Position numbers and translations under genes: made by a program. 64,000 nucleotides of DNA from the NCBI RefSeq assembly GCF_018691265.1, contig NW_024881328.1, positions 42,417,015 through 42,481,014 on the forward strand, written 5' to 3'. Position 1 is the stretch's first letter. Every line of letters starts with the position of its first letter. The stretch is from Tyto alba. Taxonomy: Eukaryota; Chordata; Aves; Strigiformes; Tytonidae. Below, one piece after another: positions 1 through 11,500 of this stretch. The notes beneath the pieces are model-generated. The model saw only the letters and a program-made list of their open reading frames with translations. It did no database searches and was not told where the DNA came from.

Positions 1-49
1 TACTTCCACTCCCCCAGCCGCTGCTGGGGAAGCCTCTACTTGTTAAACT

Positions 50-87
50 TTTTTTTTTTCTTTTTTTTTTTTCTTTTTTTTTATTTT
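50..87. repeat. T-rich low-complexity tract
   Basis: Nearly pure T interrupted by two C residues and one A. An open frame that runs through it on the plus strand is a phenylalanine-rich translation of the tract and is not evidence for a gene. Confidence 0.9.
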
Positions 88-188
88 GTTCCCTATCAGC
101 TCCTTCGGGCTTGTCTTCCCTCCCAAATGAGCTCTCTGTCCCATGCAAATTGCAACCTGCAAGAAAACGTAGGAGGTCCGCGGCTCAC

Positions 189-253
189 CTGCGGTGTGCC
201 CAGCAGATGGGGCAGCTCACGCTGGCTGCCCGGCTCCTGTGCCCATGCCAGCC
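189..253 (-). other. Candidate 65-bp exon, minus strand
   Basis: Read on the minus strand, the segment is preceded by a pyrimidine-rich acceptor (CTCCTTTCCCCCACGCAG) and followed by a consensus donor (CAG then GTGAGC). Two of its three frames are open. I recognise no protein family. The flanks are GC-rich, so strong-looking splice signals could arise by chance. It lies downstream, in minus-strand order, of the candidate exon at 5354-5422, but joining the two gives nothing recognisable. Confidence 0.13.
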
Positions 254-412
254 CTGCGTGGGGGAAAGGAGCCTCCAGCCCCCGAGGAGCCCCTAATTGC
301 CCTGCGGAGCTCATTAACCCGTCTCCAGGTACACGCATTTCCTGCTGCTTTCAGCACTTTCCCCCCCACCCCGAGCCTGATTTGTACTGTTCTGTTTTGC
401 ACTTTTTTTCCT

Positions 413-435
413 CCCCCCCCCCCCCCCCCCCCCCC
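413..435. repeat. Poly-C run (C23)
   Basis: An uninterrupted run of 23 C on the plus strand, with a T-rich stretch just upstream. It could form an i-motif, or a quadruplex on the opposite strand. Long C or G runs are also prone to length errors in assembly. Confidence 0.9.
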
Positions 436-550
436 TTGTTTATGCTTCAGAGACAAATGAAATCTGCTTTTGTTTACTGGAAAGTATGCTTTATTTTCCC
501 ATCATCGAGCATCTGGTGTTTGTAAAATGCACAACAAATCTTTCCAACAG

Positions 551-754
551 AAAATCAGCCAGCCTGAGTGTGCCTGGCCAGGAGTTCACGTGTGGCACGA
601 TCCTTATCCTAAAAAGGTACTAAAACATCCAAACCCAGAAAGCGACGGCCGAACACGTTGCAAGTGGGTGAAAAGCTACAGGAAAAACACTGAAAATGCA
701 CATTTCCCATCAAATGTATGGCTAGCAAAGGCTGTGAGTTACTGCAAGGTTCAG
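551..754 (+). other. Candidate 204-bp exon, phase 0-0
   Basis: The segment begins after a moderate acceptor (AAATCTTTCCAACAG) and ends at a strong donor (TTCAG then GTAAGC). It is exactly 68 codons, open in the phase-0 frame, and keeps several CpGs near 640-660. The predicted peptide has a cluster of basic and aromatic residues but matches no family I know. The polypyrimidine tract is weak and open frames of this length are expected by chance in 64 kb, so this is only a candidate. Confidence 0.13.
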
Positions 755-759
755 GTAAG

Positions 760-2435
760 CCTTTGCCGAAAAGCAAGAAGGGAGCGGTGGCAGGCGTAAG
801 TACCTGTGAGCCCCAGGAACAAGCATCTCCAAATGTTCTCATGGGACCCTTCTGTCACTAGGAAGTCAGAGAGAAAAATAAAGCTAAGATGGATAAGATG
901 GAGTAAGACAACCTTTGCTGATTAATGGCTTCGGCCGTCCCCCCGAAGGTAGCGGGATGATGTATGGTCTGTACACAGTCCACTCCCCGTGGCACATGCT
1001 TTCTGTGAGCTTTCCAAACATACCAGGGTGAGGTGATGCTTGCAGACACAGCATTTTCTCCGATGGCGTCTTTCCACAATCATCTGAAAGCTGCTCAGGG
1101 AATTTTGGAAGTTGGTTTCCAGCCACGATTCGCTTGGCCAACTCTGCACTTGCCTTTAATTTTAATAATTTGGCGACATCCATTTATTTAACATTTTGCA
1201 AAGCTGGGTCTGTGTTTGCTCAGAGAAAATGAGAGTTGAAGGATGGTAAAATGCCTTCATAAATTGGAAGTTAAATTAAGAAATCCCTTGAAAAGCACCG
1301 AGCGCTGTTAGCTCCGTGGAGTGGTGTCACACTTACGGCATTGTGAGCTGTGGTACCGGTTAGAGGCACGGAAGGTTACGGAGGCACGGGGAGTGGGGTG
1401 GAGTGTTTTGTGGGTGTTTCTGGCCTTTCTGAGCCCGCTTTTGTTTGCAGCCGGGGTGTAATAACAGATTCATCCCTTGTTTCATTTCCCACAAAACACA
1501 GTTTTCACCAACAAGTCTTAATTTTGGAAAATTTCATCAGTTAAGCATTTCGTATCAGTATGCAAGCAGCTTCTGGAAGTTTTCTCTAATATTTGATCAT
1601 ATCCATGTTATTCCATGAGATTGTCTGTCGTGGAGAGCTTCGTGATGCAATAGATGCAATTTTAATTTAGTTTTTTATCTTGTATTTTCAAATTACTAAG
1701 GGTAGCTGCAGCTTGGTCTCATACATCTACGCTAGCAGCAGCTGGGAAATACATCAGTTCAGTTTGTTTCAATTATAATTTTTTATAAATGAGGCTCCTT
1801 TTGCTTTGTTCCCCATTGTCCTGGGACGAGGTTAAAGACCGGGTGCTGTAGCGGATACCAAGCACGTTTTCAGGGGTTGGTTGGACACCACCGAGATTCA
1901 CGGATAGACGCTCTGAAGAGCAGACCAGGGCACATCAGCACGGTGCCGTCTTGCACACGGGTGAGCGATGGAGCCTCGGTGATGTGCTGGTGGCTGGTGG
2001 CATCTCTGAGCGGCACGTCATTGCCGAGCAGCGCCGGGTGGGACAAAGCTGCTGGGCCACGGAGAGCCTTGGGATGCTGCAGTCTGTGTAACGGCAATCC
2101 TCCTCGCATCTCACCACCACGCTAGCGCTCGGGAGCACACCTCCAGATACTTCTTGTCGAGCTGGAGAGGAATTTTGCTTTGTAACGAATGTGTTACAAG
2201 ACTTTCTGTTGTTTAAAGGCGTTCAAGTCCTTACCTTCATCAAAGCAACCAGTAAAGCCTCCTATAAATACTACCTAGGAAAGCAGAAGTTTCCGATTAG
2301 CCTAGCTCCCCGCCTAATATCACTTTTTATAATTACCAACCCCCACTAGTGCAAACTTTCTTAAAGGCAGAGGATCTAAACAGAGGTTGTTCTTGCCTCG
2401 GTTGGCAACCGCCACCAGTCTGGAGGTGGGTCACC
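760..2435. other. Unique non-coding sequence
   Basis: No gene is recognised here. The section at about 1500-1800 is AT-rich, free of simple repeats and contains many TAAT/ATTA-type cores, the texture of a vertebrate conserved non-coding element. A minus-strand open frame at 884-1183 has a plausible-looking first third (residues MDVAKLLKLKASAELAKR) but no family I can name, and no splice or promoter support. Confidence 0.5.
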
Positions 2436-2439
2436 TTGC

Positions 2440-2526
2440 ACCTGATGGACTTGGCAGTGTTAGGTGTGCGATTGGACTCAATGATCTTAGAGGTCTTTTC
2501 CAACCTAAATTATTCTATGGTTCTAT
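2440..2526 (+). mobile_element. CR1 LINE 3'-end fragment
   Basis: About 85 bp match the 3' untranslated tail typical of avian CR1 elements: a segment reading GATCTTAGAGGTCTTTTCC, then a CCAACC core, ending in the degenerate octamer-type repeat ATTCTATGGTTCTAT. The orientation is plus. The element is heavily 5'-truncated, as nearly all CR1 copies are, and carries no coding sequence. Divergence from the tail seen at 29.75 kb suggests an older insertion. Confidence 0.85.
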
Positions 2527-2529
2527 CTG

Positions 2530-5350
2530 CGCCTTCACACGTGCCAGCTGCAGCATCTCTGTGGCCTCCGGGCCACAGTACCACAGTGTTCTGTCCGAAT
2601 CACCCATCATTCCAACAGAACTGTAGCCTAAAGGCCATCTGTGAAATCTGAAAGTTGAGAATTATTTTTATCTCCGTAGCTTGAGACAGTGTCTGGTCCC
2701 TCTTGCTGGGAGTTGTTCTTGCTGGGTGTTCAGTGGACTTTGGGTTTAGTCCATGAACTTTCAGTTTAGTGATAACCCTAAATATCTCACGCGTCATAGA
2801 CTATGAACGATGCAAAGATGTCGGCAAAACCCGTTGTGCCAATGCAAACAACGCTAGGAGGTTTTACTGTTCCCATTGCTGGTGCATGAACCTTGTTCCT
2901 CTTCACTCTGTCTATGTGTCCGTTCATCGAGAAAGGCCAGAAGGAATGAGGTGCAGGTAAATATGAATCCCATAAGACTGTGCTATCCGAAGACAAAAAA
3001 TAGGACAGTTAAACGTTCTATGTGCGTTCGGACTTCCGTAACACTGAAAGGATCTCTTTGCTGGTTGAACTGCTGTGGGTTTGTGTTTGCTCTTCCACAG
3101 AGAGCATTTTAAATGCCACAGAAACATGGAGAATATGCATCCTCCCACTCCAAAACAGCACAAAATTCACGGGGCAGCCTTGGCTAGACGTACTTCCACG
3201 TGGTGTCCAACGGGAATATGGACACCGCCACCCTGCTTTTCCGAAGAAATGATTTAATTGGTGATGCATTCGTTTCCAAGGTCAGTGAAAATGGTAAACG
3301 CACGCTGGCAAACGGGACGTCAATGGGTGTCCGCTGTGAATTTGGCTCTTCTGATGTTCTTTTTCTCTGGTATGAAAAATGATTCACCCGGCTTTGAAGT
3401 ACCCGATCTTGTTAGCATGGGTCAGATGTTTAAACATAACTAAGGATATTATATGGGCTGATTAAATCAAGGCATCTGGCGTGCCTATCATTCTGCAGAT
3501 AGGTTTCCATGGAAAACAGTTTATTTGCCATGAATGTCACTAGATTAGATTACAAATCAGATGGATCTTGTGTTCTTCCAGAGACCACCTTTCTTTAAAA
3601 TGAGATTTAGGCTGCTAGATGGAGCTGGCTAAACAGCCCCGGCTACTCAGGTGCCTGTTTGGCCCCTGAGCAGTTGGTGTTTCGAGTCTACAGCCCCACT
3701 CCCCCCGCAGCATCTGCAGCTCGCGAGGTATTCTTGATGTTTCTGTTCAGGTGACTCCAGGTGGGCATCGGTGCATCAGCATTTTATCTTTCAAGTGTCT
3801 AAAGCTGCCTATTTGCCTTTTCTGTAGCCGACAACAAGAAAGGGGACAGAGCAATGAGCTCTCTGGCTTGATGTGGCTCAGGCACGGGCAGCGCTCAGGT
3901 CCTGTGGGTGGGTACGATCCTGGCAGCCTCCAGACCCGTTTTCTCAGTGACTCGGATTTTTTCCTTGGTGTCACTCTCCCCCTCTCTGCCCAGACTTCCC
4001 CGAATCCAAGCTGGGTCGCTGTGGGCAAGTGCCATGTCTGCTCCCTGTGATTCACTGCCGGCAGGAATGTGTGATGCCGGGATGCGGGAAGTCCAAAACC
4101 GGCGGTTCATTTCCCTGCAAACTCTGAGCACTGACGTTGGTTTATCCCCACTGGGGATAGAGAGAAAGGATTTTTCACCAAACTGCCCCAAATGTTGAAG
4201 TCCCCACATGTTTCAGCTGTTACTCACACTCTCTTAAAACAGAAGTAGCCCCTGAAACGATGGGTCAGAGCCTCCCTTCGTGCAAGTCGGGATGGTCCAT
4301 TCGAGAAGCAAAACCAATTTGTACCAGAAGATTTTAGTTAGTTCAGGAATTTAAAAGCCCGGTGGAAAACTGGGCTCGGGCAAACACCGTTTTATTTCGA
4401 TGTCTGAGACAGTACTGCACCTTTCGCTCTTGTTTTTTCCTCCCCTGTTCACCTTCAAATTTGACAAGGAGCTGTGAATCAATGGGCCCTTCCCATTCAC
4501 AGTGGCCTGGATGCTTAAGTCTGTAGTAGGATCACAGCAGGTCCCCAAGCAATGCTAAAAGTGCCCCTGCGCTACAGGACAGTGATGGCCCCGGGGTTTT
4601 TGGGTCTCTGGACAGATGGGAGGCACACAGCATTTGCTTTTCGGGTGTCTTGCGGCTCGTGGGACTTTCGTCAGGCTGCAATTCAGCAGGAGCTGGTCTC
4701 CTCCCGGTGCTGCCAAGATCCAGGAGTTAATTCTTATTCCATGAGAAGGCCAGAGCTTGCATCCAGCCAGTTCCCTGGGGTGCAGAGAAAGAAACTCTTT
4801 GAGAAATAAACACAGACACAAACAAACACCAGACTTGGCACGCGGCTTCGCAGGCAATGGGAATATCTTTTTAGATTCCCGCCGAGGTAATTGGACTGCA
4901 AGGAAGCTTCTCTGCTCTGCCCTTTGGCTCCTGGGGAGGGTCCTCTTGCCAAAACGCTTTGCGATCCCTTGAGCCGCGCCTGGGCTGGGCTCTGTGCTTC
5001 TGCCCAGTCCATCCCACCCCAGCGCTCGCCTGCACGCTTGCGGCGTTCCGCGTCTAACCTATTCCCAGGGAGGTGCGTTCAACCTCCCTCCCCAGAAAGC
5101 TCACTCTCTTCTCATGCATTTTATCCCAATCCTTGGTGTTCCTCCTGAGAAAGCTTCCCTAAATCTCCCTTACATCACACACCTACGGAGGTTGGCCCTT
5201 CGGCGGGGTCTTTCCCATAGCTGGGGTGGGATCCGGTCCTGGCTCGCACGTGGAGCTGTGTGAGACGATGGTTCTTCTCTCTCGAACCTTCATTTGCACC
5301 TTTGCATTGCTCCACATCTTTCTTGAATTGCGAGACCCAGCCCCAGATCT
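2530..5350. other. Unique non-coding sequence
   Basis: No gene, repeat family or RNA is recognised. Open frames on both strands at 3750-4200 overlap each other, are short, and resemble no protein known to me. Confidence 0.5.
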
Positions 5351-5353
5351 TAC

Positions 5354-5422
5354 CTGCACTGAATAATAAGTCAGCACCGAATACGCCAGAGCCTGGATGC
5401 TTTCCCCCGCAATGACATTACT
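5354..5422 (-). other. Candidate 69-bp coding exon, minus strand
   Basis: On the minus strand an acceptor (GTTTACCTTGCAG) precedes, and a perfect donor (GTGCAG then GTAAGATCT) follows, a segment of exactly 23 codons. Only the phase-0 frame is open; it reads SNVIAGES... and ends ...TYYSVQ, a plausible mixed hydrophobic/polar peptide with no low complexity. The other two frames contain stops, and several CpGs are retained. I could not assign it to a gene. It may be one exon of a large gene whose other exons lie outside the window, an alternative exon, or a chance match. The polypyrimidine tract is short. A plus-strand reading of the same block also has splice-like ends but is interrupted by stops. 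Confidence 0.3.
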
Positions 5423-5515
5423 CTGCAAGGTAAACATGCCAATATTTTTCAGGCTTTCAGAAATCATGGGGGTATGGAAAAACCCATACCTTACAAACCC
5501 CATCTTACTGAGCTG

Positions 5516-5640
5516 TTTTTTGTTTTGTTTTTTGTTTTTTTTTTTGTTTTTTTTTTTTGTTTTTTTTTGGTTTTTTTTTTGTTTGTTTGTTTGGGTTTTT
5601 TTCTGTTTTTTTTGTTTGTTTTTTTTTTTTTTTTTTTTCT
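5516..5640. repeat. T-rich / (T)nG low-complexity tract
   Basis: About 125 bp of T with scattered G and a few C, degenerating in places into GTTT units. It generates long Phe-rich (plus) and Lys/Asn-rich (minus) open frames that should be ignored. Confidence 0.95.
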
Positions 5641-6449
5641 CCCCCCAACCTTCCTTTGGGTTCCTGCAGCTTTCCAACGACTTTGCAAATTTTAGAATGC
5701 TTGCCAAATTTTCTACTCGAGATCAGGAGGCAGAGGAACTTTGCTCCTTACCCCACAAATAGCAGCATTTCAGCAGGTGAAACTCGGCGAGGCTCAGTCC
5801 TTCGGTATGTTGCCACAGGCAGCAGCCTTAGAATGTGGTGGGCTGGGTGGTCTGATAACACCCCCTCAGAGGAAAGCAGAAATAGCTGCAGCACTCTATG
5901 TGGGCAGCCAGATTTCAGTTTGATTGTGAGGTCTGATTTTATCCTGTGTCTCACATGGAATGACACAGGCTAATATTTCTCCTTAGTTCTGTGGTTTCTT
6001 TTTAGTTTGGTATTGATGAAGCTCATTTTGAAGATGAATTTAAAGTGTAAGTCTAAGCCCGTCCATGCATGGAGCAAGAAAAATCAATTTTTTTAAGTGG
6101 GAACAAAAAGGATTTAACTATGTAGAGTCTAATAAATATTCACCTTGGGAAACAAATGGCTGTTTTGCAGCTTAGGTTGGAGATGCTTTTCAAAAATACA
6201 TCATTCACCAAAAGTGAAAGGCAGTTTATTTCTCATGGATCCTTCTTCAGGCAGGAACAGTTTTCCTCAGGACCATCTCTGTATCCTAGAAGCTCGACCA
6301 TGCTTCATGCCAAGCAAGGAAAATTACACCCTATGGTTTTTGAATTACAAATGGGAAATCCATACTGTTTTGGACTAAACAGCACTGGCCATCAGACAGT
6401 CTATTTGATTACTATTTGGTTACAACTGCATAAGGAACAGCTCTAGTGG

Positions 6450-6492
6450 AAAAAAAAAAAAAAAAAAGAAGCAGCAGTAACAGCCAATCGTC

Positions 6493-6524
<32 letters not shown>
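6450..6524. repeat. A18 run and T30 run separated by 27 bp
   Basis: A run of 18 A (6450-6467) is followed 27 bp later by a run of 30 T (6495-6524). The two can pair as a hairpin with a short loop. Neither is attached to a repeat body I recognise. Confidence 0.9.
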
Positions 6525-8519
6525 CCCCCGCTGCCTGGAAAACTTGGAGTTTTATGGCCTATGAACCACAAATTAGAATTGCAGGCAACAGATAAAGCTT
6601 CGCTATAAATCCAGCTAATGCCAATGCCTGTTGGCGACTGCAGGGAGGTGGTTGTCAAAATGTCCCTTTGGCAGTTACTGCCTGAACGGGATCTTCCTGA
6701 CCAGCCCGGGTCACCAGATGGGTCCAGACCCCTTCAGAAAGACGGAGCATCCCTGGTGCCACAGCCACCGCTGCTGCTCTGGGGACCCCCCTGCAGACAA
6801 GTGTAGGGACAAACAAGGAAGCTGCTTCCGCAATCAGCATCTGCCACCCCAGAAAGTCCTGACGGGCTCCCTCAGCATTTCCCCCCAACCTTCATTTTCT
6901 CCAGGCAGCCCCAGACCCGTCCTGTACCTTCTTTCCTTGGGAAAGCAGATGGCTTGGCCAGGTAGGAAGACTTGAGCCAGCTTGCCTCCGGAAAATTAGT
7001 CCCTGTGCTTGTTTGTCTTTCCTGATAGAAAGTTTTCTCTAATTTCTGACCCAAAGCCATCTGGCTGTAGTTTAAGCCGGTGCTCTGCTCTTCACCGCGC
7101 CACGCTGCAGGGCAAGGACACAACCCTCCCCGAGTGTCTCGTGCGCAGGGGCCGGGATAAGGTCGCTGCATGGAAAAAACGTTTCAGGCATCCTGGATTG
7201 GATTCAACTGCTCAGAGATGTTGCCACGTTAGGGCCGGTGAGGTAGTTAGGCTGCCAAGACTCCCACCGCTACTCCAGAAGGCTACGGGGACCTCTGTCA
7301 CATCTGCCAGTGCCGCTGCCCTGAGTAACCCAGAGGAGCTCCATGCACGAGACTTCCGTGTTGAGGAAGGAACCCAAAAGGTCTTGGGCTGCCTTGGGTG
7401 TTTCCATGCCTGCCCGTGGTGTTTGTTCACGGCTTGGGTGGCTTCCAGCAGGAAAGGGGAGCAGCCTCAGGCAGCAGCTGCTCTTCCAGGAACCAGGAGG
7501 GTGGTAGGATGGACCGTGCCACCATGAGGCATGCCTGGGACATCATATCTGGGACCTTGCGAGGTCTTGGTCTGATCCAGTCCAAGGCTTCTATCTGAGG
7601 AGCACGAGGCACAGTTTTAAATTTTGCATTCCTGCTTAGATTGGCCTTTTCAGAAGTACTTGGTGTCAGGAGCGTCTATGTTCCTAAATCACTGCTAGAC
7701 ATAGGGAAAACCTGTCGCCTCCTAAGCCAACAGGACTTCTGTCTGAGCTGGTACCTTTTGTTGTTGGAGATGTTTGGTGTGTGGAGTCCCGAGGGCTTGT
7801 CTTTGCTGCTTGAGCAGAGAACTCGAGATCTGCCCGATGGGAAGAAGTGCTGAGTTTGTCCTTGATAATAAGGAGGAGCTCACAACCTTTTTTATACATG
7901 CAATTGTTCTGGGTAACCAGAAGAGATGTGCAGGTCAGCATGACACCTTTTCCCAGCTGGGGACTCTGCAGAATAGTTTTCCTTGGATATTCACAGATGG
8001 CAGACGAGGATGCCAGGGGAGCATTGCGGGAAGCTTGAGATCTTGCATCCTTGGATATGTCAAGGCACAAGTTTTGCTGTTCGCAAACACACTTGGACTC
8101 CTGAGATCTCTTTCAGATTGAAGGCAGAACTTCAAAGGGGTAGAGAGCCATTTCAGAACATCCCGTATTCATTCTTAAAAGTAAGTATTTAAAAAATGAG
8201 AAAGAAATGGGCTTTTTTCCATGCTCTCCATTCCAACAACAGAGATGGAGTATGGTTTACAGGGAAATGTATTTCATAGCACTTCAGAATATAATTTTTT
8301 AAATTATTATTATTTTTAAGTAGAGGCATTCTTGGCAACTACCCAGCATTTGAAAGACAGGTTTGCAAATGAAGTCCACTTAAGGCCCATAGTGATAAAA
8401 TTGTGTTTTTTCCGGTTGACTTGGGAGCTAATGCAGGGGGCAGGTACTGTGTGTCAGTTATATACATTTCTTCCTTTTTATTTTTCCATTAGCCATCACC
8501 ATTAGCAATTGCACTCATA

Positions 8520-8535
8520 CAAACAAACAAACAAA
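8520..8535. repeat. (CAAA)n microsatellite
   Basis: Four tandem CAAA units in otherwise AT-rich unique sequence. Confidence 0.85.
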
Positions 8536-11500
8536 TAAGTACATTTAAATACTGGAGTTTTTTCTGTCCCTTCAACCATGAATAATTAAAAAATAATCAC
8601 CACAGTCTGGTTTCACTTGGCGAACGATTCCACGTTTTGTTTTCTTTTTAAATAATTCTGGGTTCCAGCAGTCCCAACCCCCATCCCACTGCTTTTATTT
8701 TTTTGGATGCAGTTTCAGCTGGTCACATTCACTGATGCCTGGCACAGCACGATCAGAAAGCATGTGAGCTTCTTTAATGCATTTCATCTTTACAGTGAAC
8801 CTTTTTCCTGCCTTTGCTTGCAGCCTGAGCACGCAACTCTTGCAAAGCACATGTAGCCCCAAACTACACCCTGCTGCAAAAGTGGCAACATCTACTGGCA
8901 ACGCAGGTTTTCTCCCACTTAAAATGCAGGCAGGACCTAACCAGGCCCTGAAAAAAACCCCTTTATTGCGTGTGGTTTAAGCCACGTTGAGGCGCCGTTC
9001 CAAGTTCAGTGTTAGATTTGGGTGCTACAGGCTGGTGTGCAGAGGGTCTTGCATGCGTGGAGGTCAGTGGTTTGCGTTCACACGAGTTCAGGAAAAAATG
9101 CTTTTTTCATTTCAGCTCACTTGGTTTCCCTCTCTGCCTTTTCTTTTCTCCCCACAAGTTTTCTTCTGCGCTTCGGTTTCACCCCAAAACAAGCCCAAGT
9201 TTGCTTTGTTTTGAGCTCAAATGGGAAAAAATTGAATTTCATCTGCTTTTCACCCGATCCGATAAATCACCTTGGGCTGACTTGCTGCACAGTGCGGGCC
9301 TATGGAGAGCAGGGAAACCTTTTGGTAGAGCAGGCAGGAATATCAAATTCAGGTTCTTGACGCAATCACAAAAATAAAAGCATTTTCACCTGCTTGCACA
9401 GCGCTGCCTTCATATGGAAGCAGGAGCTTTTCTTTCACTTGCAACCTTGCCTTGTGTTGGACCCCAGGAGTCCAAAATGAAGGTTTCCCTTGTTTTATTA
9501 TTGGAAAACTTACTGGTGCCTTAACATATCACTGTACTGCTTGGTTCAGGAAAGGCGGTGGTGGGGGTCTGAAGACGAGCTGTTATTTCATTGCCGATGT
9601 TTTTATTGTGCTGTGTTGTGTAACACTGTGGGAAAAGCTGCTAAGGCAGATTCCTTGGGAAGGTTTTGTACAGGCCCCCATCAGCTACTTTCTCTAATAG
9701 CATCCTTTGCCTCTCCCTGCCCAGGGAAGCCTGTTGGGAGTAACACTTATCACTTTGCTGGTTTGGTACTTTTCCATTTGGCAACTACTGTATTTCCCCA
9801 TTTATCCTTTTTTAAAATGGTTTTAGGGTTCCTCCACAGGGTGGCTAGTTGTACGCATTCACTCTTTCACATTTTTTTCAGAGTCTTCGTGGTGAACAAT
9901 AGGTTTGGATTCTGCAAGGCATTTCCTTTGAGACAACCAACAGTTTCAAGGCTGCTGAAGCACCGGCTATAAGCAGCCGACCTCATCTCTTTATCTTCAT
10001 CAGTCTTCTGTATCTCCAGTCTGCCTGTGTCTCCACTTACTGGCTGTCGGTTGTGGTTGTCAACATATGCAATTTACTCTCACCCTGCCCAGCTGTGGAT
10101 TTCCCCACTGAGATCAGTCTTGGTAGAGCACATCAAGGGATTTGGTTGTAGTTGACTTGAAATTTGTATTGCATTTGCCTTCAAAAATCTCTCTTTCCCC
10201 TCTTTTTCCTCTGTGCAAGTCCCTTCTCTCTTGGAGTCAGTTTTCTGGCCAGCTGCAGTCTAATGTTTACTTAGCTGGGACACATAACTTTCCTTTCTGT
10301 CTCTCTGCTGTACTTTGTGACGGGCCAGCAGTGATGTCCTCCCTGACCCATCCATATCGGCTTCTGACCCCAGTTGTCTGCTGGCAGACTGGCTCTGAAG
10401 TCAGGGTTAATGCAGATATCCACAAAACGTTTTTTTCATGCAACGGGGGGACTGAGCTGTCATCGTTCCGAGGGAGCCCCATGGGTTTTGGTCATCTTGC
10501 CAAGCCGATGATGTGGAGCCTGAGCGGCAAGTGCAGCCTGAGGGTAGGAGGAAGCTCATCATCACATTGTAAGGCACAGGGAGACCAAATTACACAGCCT
10601 TCATTTTACCTAAGCCTGCTGTTTCTTAGATGTTATTTATTTGCAAACAGTAGAAGACAGTGGATTTTGACATGACACATTTTCTGTGTCATGTTCAGTT
10701 CAACACCAAAGCAGAAACGGAAGGAATCTGCAATATTTGTCAATCTCAGGAAAACTTATTTCTTCTTCCAACCTTTTTTTTTTTTAACCCCCTTGTTATG
10801 GTAGGCACATCCCCTCCTCTTCTTTCCTTGCTGGGACCTTGAGACTTCTCTTAGTTCCTGGGGCTCCAGAGGTGAATCCTTGGCTATTCCCAAATGGGGG
10901 AAACTTGTTCAGATCAGGAGAACCCTTCTGCTCTGACAATGATATCCCACTGCAACAGGTTGCCAGATCCCAGCTTTTCGGGGTGAGTAATTCTATTTTA
11001 AGCCTTCTGAGGTTTTGGGTATCTCCCAGTATCCTATCAGTCACATGGTAGGGGGGACCTTCTGTTTCATGGAAGAGGGAGAGAAAGCATTTATGGTACA
11101 AAGCGTACGCAGGGATGCAGTTCAAGGTGCTTTCTGTAACTCAAAACCCCGCGTTCTCCAAGTTTTTATTTTCCATGGATTTGCAGCAGTAATAAGGCAG
11201 TGTTATGAGAAGGTGCTCCTGAAAGAGAGGAAGATTGAGTTAAATGGCAATTGATGTTGAAGCCTTGCAGCCAACATGGGAATGAGTCCAGTGACTGGAA
11301 GGAAAAATATTATTAATAATTATAAGAAGAAGATGAAGATGGCCAAAGTCAGAAACATGTTCTGAAATCCTCCAAAAATAGTGCGAAAGAGATGCCAAAC
11401 CTAACAAGTGAAGTAAAGCTCTTAGGGCAGGGTAATATGCTAGGGGAAATTAAAATGGTGAGAGGAGTTTCAGACAGGACCTCACTGAGGGTGTCACCGT

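Noticed and set aside
884..1183. Minus-strand frame beginning MDVAKLLKLKASAELAKR
   Set aside because: It has an appealing helical start, but the rest is unstructured, no splice or promoter support exists, and no family is recognised.
5183..5707. 174-residue minus-strand open frame
   Set aside because: Its middle is a Lys/Asn/Gln-rich translation of the T-rich tract at 5516-5640. Only the 69-bp exon candidate inside it is worth keeping.
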